Source of the DNA: an uncultured Desulfomonile sp.
Lineage (GTDB): Bacteria > Desulfobacterota > Desulfomonilia > Desulfomonilales > Desulfomonilaceae
Assembly (NCBI GenBank): GCA_937915285.1
Contig: CALDNG010000025.1
Coordinates: 1-10,402 of the forward strand
Direction: 5' to 3'
Length of the DNA stretch: 10,402 bases
Under the pieces are notes generated by a model, which worked only from the letters and a program-made list of their open reading frames with translations, was not told the origin of the DNA and made no database searches. Within the stretch, counting starts at the first letter, position 1, and each line of letters opens with the position of its first letter. This document shows positions 1 through 7,416 of this stretch, one piece after another. Position numbers and translations under genes: made by a program.

Positions 1-443
1 AGGCCATCGTGAGAGGAAATCCCAAAGAACAAGAGGGTATCATAGATGCGCCGATCGGTAGGGATGCCAAGGACCGAAAAAAAATGACTACCAGACCGCA
101 AAAGGGGAGATCAGCCGAGTCTCAATGGCGCCTAGTGGAGGATTTTAAAGGGTATGCATTACTTGAGATAAGACCGAAAACCGGAAGAACACACCAGATC
201 AGGGCTCATCTGGCCTCGGTGAACTTGCCTGTTCTGGGAGACAAGGTATACGGCGCCCCAACCAAAAAGCAGATGCGCTCAGACAGGGAACTTGCCAGGC
301 TCTCCAAATTTGTTCAGAGGCAGGCCCTGCATGCCGCAGAGCTTGGAATAAATATTGACCTGGATTCAGAACTGAGAATCTTTTACTCTGAACTTCCCCA
401 TGATATGATCCAGGCGCTTGACGCTTTGAGAAAGACTGACTGA
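1..443 (+). CDS. RluA/RluD-family 23S rRNA pseudouridine synthase, 3' part only
   Basis: The reading frame is open from the first bases of the window (codons from base 3) and ends at TGA 441-443. The GTG at base 9 is therefore probably internal and not the start. The visible part is the C-terminal half of the catalytic domain of RluA-family enzymes, which isomerise uridine to pseudouridine in 23S rRNA. Recognisable blocks are AIVRGNPKEQEG, IDAPIGRDAKDRKKM and the family signature GRTHQIRAHLA (bases 183-215), followed by PVLGDKVYG and RQALHAAELG. The block order and the IDAPIGR..KDRKKM segment fit the RluD subgroup best. The catalytic HRLDxxTSG segment, and any N-terminal S4 domain, would lie upstream of the contig edge, so activity cannot be judged and RluD cannot be separated firmly from RluC/RluA-type paralogues. 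No terminator is obvious after the stop. Confidence 0.9.
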   Translation, partial: AIVRGNPKEQEGIIDAPIGRDAKDRKKMTTRPQKGRSAESQWRLVEDFKGYALLEIRPKTGRTHQIRAHLASVNLPVLGDKVYGAPTKKQMRSDRELARLSKFVQRQALHAAELGINIDLDSELRIFYSELPHDMIQALDALRKTD

Positions 444-590
444 TATAGTTCTTGTATGACCGTAAATGCTGTAACCTGTTGTTCGTTTGTGTATTGAACA
501 CTGCCGGCTTAAACTGAGAATGTATTGGGCGACAATTGTATAAAAGGACAGCCCAGTGAATTTAATGATACCCATTGATCATGATATATG

Positions 591-625
591 CTTGACTAAC
601 TATCAATATTCTTGATAGATTCAAG
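591..625. promoter_or_regulatory. Nested inverted repeat, candidate operator or leader hairpin
   Basis: Perfect arms CTATCAA (600-606) and TTGATAG (612-618) flank the 5-nt centre TATTC. A second pair, CTTGA (591-595) and TCAAG (621-625), lies outside with 4-nt and 2-nt spacers, giving 12 matched pairs. A TTGACT at 592-597 could be a -35 element with a weak TAGATT (616-621) 18 nt on, which would put the inner dyad between the promoter boxes as for a repressor site. That is inference. An AT-rich RNA hairpin is the alternative. Confidence 0.35.
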
Positions 626-651
626 AAAATTGCGGCTGGGCCGCTTCTATG

Positions 652-680
652 CTGTGGTATCTCATTTTGAACAATATAAT
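652..680 (+). promoter_or_regulatory. Possible sigma-70-type promoter (-10 TATAAT)
   Basis: TATAAT at 675-680 is a perfect -10 hexamer. The -35 position at 17-bp spacing (CTGTGG, 652-657) matches the consensus poorly, and there is no extended -10 TG. If used, transcription would start near 687 and give a leader of about 73 nt before the acyl-CoA dehydrogenase start codon. A perfect hexamer can arise by chance in such a stretch, so support is weak. Confidence 0.25.
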
Positions 681-759
681 TTCGGGGGCGTGACGTCGCA
701 AGAGGCCGGACCGCCTCACAACCCTGTCCTCTTACATTAAATCCGAAGGAGTTGATCCC

Positions 760-1932
760 ATGAGTGATGAGTATGATGTTGAACTTACTGAAGAGCACAT
801 AATGCTCCGTGACATGGTCCGTAAATTTGCGGCCAAAGAAATAGCGCCCGTCGTAGAAAAAGATGAAAACGAGCATCGTTTCCAACGTGAGCTTGTTAAA
901 CAAATGGGCGAGTTGGGTCTTTTCGGCTGTCCCATACCTGAAGAGTATGGCGGCAACAACATGGGTTATCTGGCCCACGCCATTGTTACTGAAGAAATCG
1001 GAAGGGCTTCCGGATCATTGCGTGTAGCCTTTAACATGCAAACCATGGGCACTTCTATGTCAATCCTCAAATGGGGCAGTGAAGAACTCAAGAAGAAGTA
1101 CATACCTGCCCTGGTTTCAGCGGATATACTGGGTTGTTTTGGAATTACCGAGCCGGACGCAGGGTCGGACACAGCCTCCATGACTACCACGGCCGTAAAG
1201 GATGGTAACGAGTACGTGCTGAATGGTCGCAAGATGTGGATCACCTGGTCTCCGGTGGCCGACATGTGCGTAGTCTTTGCTATGACGGACAAAAAGGCCA
1301 AGCACAAGGGCATGAGTGTTTTCGTAATAGATATGGACATGCCGGGTGTATCCACGAAGTCTATCAAGGAGAAACTCGGGATATGGGCCTGTCCCACCGG
1401 TGAAGTCATCATGGAGGATGTTAGGGTTCCGGCCTCAAACATGTTAGGGAAGGAGAACTCCGGATTTGGGTACCTCATGCAGGAACTCATCAGCACCAGG
1501 CTATCCGCTGCCGCCGGAGCAGTCGGAACCTGTCAGGCCGCCCTTGATGAATCCATAAAATATGCTACTGAAAGAAACCAGTTTGGTAAGCCCATCGCTG
1601 AATATCAGATGGTTCAGGAAGTCATAGCGCGAATGGTGGCTGAAACCGAAGCAGCCCGTGCATTGGTATGGAGATGCGCCATCCAGAAAGACAAAGGTCT
1701 GATCAACAACAACCGTGAGACTGTGTTGGCGAAGTACTACGCATGCAAGGCAGCGGATGAAGTGCCAAACCTGGCTCTCGAGGTGTTAAGCGCATACGGT
1801 TATTCGAATGAATACCCGATTGCCAGGATACTTAGGGACGGCAAGGTTTATAAGATACTCGAAGGCGCCACCAATATCATGAAGATGATCCTGGCTACGG
1901 ACGCCCTGGGAATCAAGAAAGCCAACAGATAA
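760..1932 (+). CDS. Acyl-CoA dehydrogenase, glutaryl-CoA-dehydrogenase-like (possibly non-decarboxylating)
   Basis: A complete 390-residue FAD flavoenzyme, the usual acyl-CoA dehydrogenase length. It introduces an alpha,beta double bond into an acyl-CoA in the cytoplasm and presumably passes electrons to ETF. The N-terminal helical domain (to about 120) is followed by the flavin-binding CFGITEPDAGSD (126-137), KMWIT (158-162), the middle beta domain and the C-terminal helices with ERNQFGKPI. The catalytic base is most likely Glu368 in LEGATNI. Arg88 in SLRVAFNM sits where glutaryl-CoA dehydrogenases keep the arginine that binds the substrate's distal carboxylate. The residue before the base is Leu367 and not the Tyr of decarboxylating enzymes; the non-decarboxylating Desulfococcus enzyme has Val there. 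AAGGAG (746-751) precedes the ATG by 8 nt. There is no ETF or CoA-ligase gene beside it. Another dicarboxylic, alicyclic or short-chain acyl-CoA could be the substrate, so only the family call is firm. Confidence 0.93.
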   Translation: MSDEYDVELTEEHIMLRDMVRKFAAKEIAPVVEKDENEHRFQRELVKQMGELGLFGCPIPEEYGGNNMGYLAHAIVTEEIGRASGSLRVAFNMQTMGTSMSILKWGSEELKKKYIPALVSADILGCFGITEPDAGSDTASMTTTAVKDGNEYVLNGRKMWITWSPVADMCVVFAMTDKKAKHKGMSVFVIDMDMPGVSTKSIKEKLGIWACPTGEVIMEDVRVPASNMLGKENSGFGYLMQELISTRLSAAAGAVGTCQAALDESIKYATERNQFGKPIAEYQMVQEVIARMVAETEAARALVWRCAIQKDKGLINNNRETVLAKYYACKAADEVPNLALEVLSAYGYSNEYPIARILRDGKVYKILEGATNIMKMILATDALGIKKANR

Positions 1933-1948
1933 CCTTCGTAGGGTGGAA

Positions 1949-1984
1949 AAATCAGGATTACAGTTCCCGACTACCCCTTGATTT
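1949..1984 (+). promoter_or_regulatory. Imperfect hairpin in the leader upstream of tgt
   Basis: AAATCAGG (1949-1956) can pair with CC-T-TGATTT (1976-1984) through eight base pairs and one bulged T, closing a 19-nt loop that ends in ACTACC. An A-rich tail (GAAACAAAATTTTAGG) follows. The place, just upstream of tgt and a terminator, is where a leader control element could sit. The loop is longer than in classical class I preQ1 riboswitches, so no riboswitch is called. Confidence 0.2.
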
Positions 1985-2009
1985 GAAACAAAATTTTAGG
2001 TTACAACAA

Positions 2010-3555
<1,546 letters not shown>

Positions 3556-3568
3556 GGAGCACAATAGA

Positions 3569-5173
3569 ATGATTCAAAACCTTCAGTTGCGCTTCGCAAT
3601 AATAATCGCCGTTTTGCTGGTCGGAGTGTTTCTGGTGTGGCCTTCGATTGGTCCAGTTCCGGCCTTCTGGTCAAAATACCTGCCAGACAGTCCCATAAGA
3701 CTCGGTCTGGATCTCAAGGGTGGCCTTTACTTGGTCCTGGAAGTCCAATCCGATAAAGCCGTAGAGGCTGTTGTTGATCAGACAGTGCTTGAGGCAGCCA
3801 GTCTCATGAAAGAAGAACGAATAAAATACAGTGACGTTATACGAAAAAGTGACGTGTCTCTTGCAATTTATTTCAAGGACGCAGAACAGGCGTCGCTGTT
3901 TGACCAAAAGATACTGGAGAAATTAAGCAATTTTAAGAAGATCTCCGGAGAGCCTACCGACAGGGGGTTTGAGGTCATTCTCTCAATGGACCCCAAGAAT
4001 GTCGAATCCATTAAGCATAAAGCGGTCAGGCAATCGGTCGACACGATTCGGAACCGAGTAGACGCTTTTGGTGTCGCTGAGCCCGACGTTGTGATTCAGG
4101 GAGCTGACAGAATCGTGGTTCAGCTTCCAGGACTCAAGGAAGACGTGAACCGCGCCATCGATATCATCAAAAGGACTGCTCGACTGGAGTTCAAACTTGT
4201 GGACGAAAAAGGCGACCTGGAAGGCGCCCTCAAGGGTGATGTGCCACAGGGAAGCGAAGTTCTTTACAAGGTGGACAGAAATCCCAATTCTGGAGCGGTA
4301 ACCCGCACGCCATACCTGATCAAGAAACAGATTCTATTGACCGGTGATGTTTTGACCGACGCCAGAGTCATTCCGGACAAGACCGGTAGAATGATAATAG
4401 GGATGGACTTCAACAGGGCCGGCGCATCACAGTTCGAAAGGATAACGGGAGAGCATATCCGTGAACGCCTTGCCATAGTCCTTGACAATAGGGTTTACTC
4501 AGCCCCGGTCATAAAAGACCGCATTTCCGGAGGATCTGCGGTGATCGAGGGACTGTTCAGCCCGGAAGAGGCTCACGACTTGGCCCTGGTTCTGAGGGCC
4601 GGATCCCTACCAGCCCCAGTGAAAATACTCGAAAACAGGACCATTGGCCCGTCCTTGGGTGAAGATTCCATTCGCTCCGGACGGAACGCCATCCTGCTGG
4701 GAATGCTACTGATCGTTGTAGGCATGGCCGTTTATTACAAATGGTCAGGAGTCGTGGCAGATATAGCCCTGACAATGAATCTTCTGCTGATTTTTGCAGT
4801 GATGGTTTCACCGGGCCTGAGAGCGACGCTCACATTGCCTGGGCTTGCCGGTGTGGCATTGACAATTGGTATGGCCATTGACGCCAACATACTGATATTT
4901 GAGCGAATAAGGGAAGAGCTGCGTATGGGCAAGTCTCCACGCGCAGCATTGGAAAATGGTTACGCAAAGGCATTTTCCACCATTTTTGACTCAAACCTCA
5001 CGACAATCCTCTCTGCGTTGCCACTGATACAGTTCGGCACTGGGCCAATCAAGGGGTTCGCAGTAACACTCTGCATCGGTCTCATTGTGTCGATGTTTAC
5101 GGCTCTATTTGTTACCAGAGCCATTTTTGACTATTTTCTGGTTGTAAAGAGAGTCAAGACACTGAGTGTCTGA
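3569..5173 (+). CDS. secD: Protein translocase subunit SecD
   Basis: A 534-residue polytopic inner-membrane protein that, with SecF, uses the proton-motive force to pull exported proteins out on the periplasmic side. Transmembrane helix 1 (about 8-25) is followed by LGLDLKGG (45-52) and a large periplasmic P1 region (about 55-350) that includes RNRVDAFGVAEPDV. ENRTIGPSLGEDSI (355-368) leads into five more helices between about 373 and 522. GMAIDANILIFERIREE (434-450) holds Asp438, the counterpart of E. coli Asp519 and Thermus Asp340, which are implicated in proton transfer. GAGGAG (3554-3559), overlapping the yajC stop, gives a 9-nt spacing to the ATG. The length is a little below that of E. 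coli SecD (615) and normal for this group. A hairpin lies just after the stop. Confidence 0.97.
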   Translation: MIQNLQLRFAIIIAVLLVGVFLVWPSIGPVPAFWSKYLPDSPIRLGLDLKGGLYLVLEVQSDKAVEAVVDQTVLEAASLMKEERIKYSDVIRKSDVSLAIYFKDAEQASLFDQKILEKLSNFKKISGEPTDRGFEVILSMDPKNVESIKHKAVRQSVDTIRNRVDAFGVAEPDVVIQGADRIVVQLPGLKEDVNRAIDIIKRTARLEFKLVDEKGDLEGALKGDVPQGSEVLYKVDRNPNSGAVTRTPYLIKKQILLTGDVLTDARVIPDKTGRMIIGMDFNRAGASQFERITGEHIRERLAIVLDNRVYSAPVIKDRISGGSAVIEGLFSPEEAHDLALVLRAGSLPAPVKILENRTIGPSLGEDSIRSGRNAILLGMLLIVVGMAVYYKWSGVVADIALTMNLLLIFAVMVSPGLRATLTLPGLAGVALTIGMAIDANILIFERIREELRMGKSPRAALENGYAKAFSTIFDSNLTTILSALPLIQFGTGPIKGFAVTLCIGLIVSMFTALFVTRAIFDYFLVVKRVKTLSV

Positions 5174-5191
5174 TCTTTAGAAGCATGATGT

Positions 5192-5219
5192 CGCCCCGAG
5201 GAACTATTCCAGCGGGGCG
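5192..5219 (+). other. GC-rich stem-loop between secD and secF
   Basis: CGCCCCG (5192-5198) pairs perfectly with CGGGGCG (5213-5219). Inside it GGAA (5200-5203) pairs with TTCC (5207-5210) around a CTA loop, with a 1x2 internal mismatch between the two stems. The hairpin begins 18 nt after the secD stop and is not followed by a T-run (TGACCGTTATAAATTA), so it is not a classical terminator. It may stabilise the upstream mRNA 3' end or set the SecD:SecF ratio. That is inference. Confidence 0.5.
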
Positions 5220-5310
5220 TGACCGTTATAAATTAGGCAATGTTTATGTAAACTGATTGGAATAGTCTCAACTTTCAATAAAAAATGGAAACATCAAAAG
5301 ACATTTAGAC

Positions 5311-5326
5311 AAGGATAGACACAGTG
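5311..5326 (+). promoter_or_regulatory. Ribosome-binding site and GTG start of secF
   Basis: AAGGA at 5311-5315 lies 8 nt before the GTG at 5324-5326. No in-frame ATG gives a full-length N-terminus, because the next one encodes Met13 within the conserved start of the protein (MQLIPPNTKIDFMGKR). The non-AUG start is therefore the best choice. Confidence 0.7.
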
Positions 5327-6229
5327 CAACTTATACCGCCTAACACCAAAATAGATTTCATGGGTAAACGGCGCTACGCCTATACGTTTACGGCCCTGAT
5401 GATTTTTTTATCCTTCCTGTCGTACCCTGTTAAAGGCCCAGTGATGCTGGGAATAGACTTCACCGGTGGCCTTATGGTGCAGGTGCAATTCAAGAAACCG
5501 GTAGATACTGAACAAATAAGGCAGGCGCTCGAAGCTGTAAGTCCCAACCTTACTGTCCAGAAATTCTCCTTGGGCAGCGAGGACTACGTACTTAGGATGG
5601 AGGCCCCGGAAGAAAGCGCCGAGCTATTTGCAAAAAGACTGGTCGAGTTGCTGGATGCCAAGTTCGGAAAGGGTTCAGTCGAGGTGCGTGGCCTTGAAAT
5701 GGTCGGTCCCAAGGTAGGAAAAGATCTTCAGGAGTCCGCAATATGGGCGACTGTCATAGCCTTGGCGATGCTACTTGTATACATGTCTTTCCGGTTCACA
5801 TTCAGCATGGGACTTGGCGCCATCTTTTGCCTCATACACGATCTTATAATAATCTATGGTTTCTTTGTCTGGACGGGAAAGGAATTCAACCTGACAATCC
5901 TGGCTGCAATGTTGACTGTAGTAGGTTATGACATCAACGACACCATAGTAGTTTGTGACAGAATTCGTGAAAATCTCAGATCAATGAGAAAGCGTCCTCT
6001 GATTGAAGTGCTCAACGAGTCGGTAAACCAGACGCTGTCCAGAACCATCCTGACTTCTGGGTTCACCTTGCTGGTCGTCATTTCTCTGCTGATATTCGGA
6101 ACAAATGTTTTGAGAGATTTCGCTTGGGCTCTCACCATAGGAATAATTTTTGGTACCTATTCTACCATATTCGTTGCGTCTCCTTTGATCCTTTTCATCG
6201 ACAAGTATTTGCCGGTGAAGAGAGGTTGA
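5324..6229 (+). CDS. secF: Protein translocase subunit SecF
   Basis: A 301-residue, six-helix inner-membrane partner of SecD. TKIDFMGKRRYAY leads into helix 1 (about 20-37) and GIDFTGG (43-49). A periplasmic domain ends at VGPKVGKDL (127-135), and five helices follow between about 139 and 293. VVGYDINDTIVVCDRIREN (199-217) is the SecF signature. Asp206 and Arg240 (LSRTILTSG) match in spacing the Asp637/Arg671 pair of Thermus SecDF that is needed for proton-coupled movement. Position 203 is Asp where many homologues have Ser (GYSIND/GYSLND). The gene starts at GTG after a 150-bp gap from secD. It belongs to the same functional block but may be set at its own expression level. The length is normal. 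Confidence 0.96.
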   Translation: MQLIPPNTKIDFMGKRRYAYTFTALMIFLSFLSYPVKGPVMLGIDFTGGLMVQVQFKKPVDTEQIRQALEAVSPNLTVQKFSLGSEDYVLRMEAPEESAELFAKRLVELLDAKFGKGSVEVRGLEMVGPKVGKDLQESAIWATVIALAMLLVYMSFRFTFSMGLGAIFCLIHDLIIIYGFFVWTGKEFNLTILAAMLTVVGYDINDTIVVCDRIRENLRSMRKRPLIEVLNESVNQTLSRTILTSGFTLLVVISLLIFGTNVLRDFAWALTIGIIFGTYSTIFVASPLILFIDKYLPVKRG

Positions 6230-6322
6230 TTTCAAGTCCTCCATGTTCTGGCTCTGGTTTTTCGGTGTCAGAATTTGGTAAACGGGGACCGTAAGTTTTT
6301 CGAAGAATCCAGTTTTGCTTTT

Positions 6323-6355
6323 CGGGATCAGATGGTATTTGAACATCTGATCCCG
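6323..6355. repeat. Perfect 12-bp inverted repeat (hairpin) between secF and holB
   Basis: CGGGATCAGATG (6323-6334) and CATCTGATCCCG (6344-6355) are exact reverse complements around a 9-nt AT-rich loop. The sequence after the repeat (TTGTCCGACACC) has no T-run, and the preceding bases on the other strand give only a weak one. It probably marks the end of the sec transcript as an mRNA-stabilising or weak terminator hairpin. A protein-binding site cannot be excluded. Confidence 0.6.
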
Positions 6356-6397
6356 TTGTCCGACACCATCAATTTCTCCCCGAAACAATAAGATGAA

Positions 6398-7411
6398 ATG
6401 CAGGCACTGCTGGGACATGAAAAAATTCTCGAACTCCTGAGACGTCATGCGACAGAGGACAGGCCGGCCCACGCATACATGTTCGCCGGCAGACAGGGGG
6501 TTGGGAAAAAAAAAGCGGCGCTACAGTTCGCCTGTATGATCAATTGTCCGGAATTCGACAGTCACTCGCAACTCAGCTCCTGCAACACATGCCGGAGAAT
6601 ACTTTCAAACAGCCATCCCGACGTGCATCTGGAAATGCCCGAAAAGAATTCCATCAGGATTGACGCCATCAGAAGAATCATTTCATTCCTCAAATATCCG
6701 CCCATAGAGACCCGCTACAGAGTTGTAATAATTGATGACGCCCATCTCATGAACCGGTCTGCCCAAAATGCTCTTCTTAAAACGCTTGAGGAGCCACCGC
6801 CCCACAGGCTTATCATTCTCGTGACCTCTCAGCCCTCCTCGTTGCTTTCCACAGTCCGGTCACGACTCAGGCGTGTCACGTTTGGGCCTCTGAGTGAAGA
6901 TCATTTGCGAACCCTACTTTCCAAACTCAAGGACATAAATGATGATGAGCGCCGTACGGCACTGGCAATGGCCTCGGGGAGTATTGAACGCGCTCTTTCA
7001 AAATCGGCGCAGAGGAATGTTGAATTCAGGTCTCGCGTGATTTCCTGCATTTTTGAGTCTGGTCCGAGGGTTTATCAGAGGATGATGGAACTGGCATCTG
7101 AAGCGGGGGCTGAGAAGTCATTGACCGATGATTTGCTGGAAGTGGTTTCAGGTATTTTAAGGGACGCATTGGTGACGAAACTTGAGACTGGAGGAATCCT
7201 TATAAATCCGGATTATTCCGCGCTCGTCAAAAAAATCGCTGACATCAATTCGGTTAATCAGTTGATGTTAGCATATGACCAACTCCTCCGTGCCTCCGAA
7301 CGACTTGATTTAGACATAAATCTGGGTAAGAATCTGGTGCTGGACGTGATGTTACTGAAAGTCGAGAGCATAATTCAGAGAACGGGGACATTCGAGGATG
7401 CCGGAGTTTAA
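6398..7411 (+). CDS. holB: DNA polymerase III subunit delta' (clamp loader)
   Basis: A 337-residue cytoplasmic AAA+ protein of the clamp-loader complex, which places the beta sliding clamp on DNA. The start LLGHEKILELLRR is typical. GRQGVGKK (31-38) is a P-loop with Lys in place of the final Ser/Thr, as expected for the non-ATPase delta' subunit. SCNTCRR..SHPDV is the zinc-module region, and VVIIDDAHLM plus QNALLKTLEEPP (123-134) cover Walker B and sensor 1. Two deviations stand out. The zinc module shows Cys50, Cys62 and Cys65 but lacks the fourth cysteine of the usual set (position 59 is Leu), with an extra Cys46. The SRC motif reads SRL (155-157), keeping Arg156. An in-frame TAA at 6389-6391 confines the start to this ATG, which has no clear Shine-Dalgarno. 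The next gene starts 5 bp after the stop. DnaX-type tau/gamma is excluded by length and the altered P-loop. Confidence 0.93.
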   Translation: MQALLGHEKILELLRRHATEDRPAHAYMFAGRQGVGKKKAALQFACMINCPEFDSHSQLSSCNTCRRILSNSHPDVHLEMPEKNSIRIDAIRRIISFLKYPPIETRYRVVIIDDAHLMNRSAQNALLKTLEEPPPHRLIILVTSQPSSLLSTVRSRLRRVTFGPLSEDHLRTLLSKLKDINDDERRTALAMASGSIERALSKSAQRNVEFRSRVISCIFESGPRVYQRMMELASEAGAEKSLTDDLLEVVSGILRDALVTKLETGGILINPDYSALVKKIADINSVNQLMLAYDQLLRASERLDLDINLGKNLVLDVMLLKVESIIQRTGTFEDAGV

Positions 7412-7416
7412 TATAG

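Larger units (their letters stand above)
444..759. other. 316-bp intergenic region upstream of the acyl-CoA dehydrogenase gene
   Basis: No convincing gene is present on either strand. Minus-strand frames that cross it run on antisense into the neighbouring genes and resemble nothing known. The stretch holds a 35-bp nested dyad (591-625), a small GC hairpin (GCGGC-TGG-GCCGC, 632-644), a perfect TATAAT (675-680) and the ribosome-binding site of the next gene (AAGGAG, 746-751). It probably carries the promoter and control region of the dehydrogenase gene. Confidence 0.6.

Noticed and set aside
639..652. GG-N10-GC spacing typical of a sigma-54 promoter
   Set aside because: Only the invariant dinucleotides fit; the remaining consensus positions mostly fail, and the GG lies in a GC hairpin.
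562..978. Minus-strand ORF of 138 codons crossing the intergenic region into the acyl-CoA dehydrogenase gene
   Set aside because: About half of it is antisense to a certain gene, the product resembles no family, and it has no convincing start signals.
966..1496. Minus-strand ORF of 176 codons inside the acyl-CoA dehydrogenase gene
   Set aside because: It is fully antisense to a gene with clear family motifs and is a codon-bias shadow.
1978..2007. Possible promoter TTGATT-N18-TACAAC before tgt
   Set aside because: Only moderate matches to both boxes, and transcription would start inside the terminator stem, so it is not listed as a feature.
6264..6382. Long-range pairings GGTGTC/GACACC (6264-6269, 6362-6367) and CGGGGA/TCCCCG (6283-6288, 6377-6382)
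   Set aside because: The two pairings cross each other and each is only 6 bp, which is expected by chance in a gap of this size.
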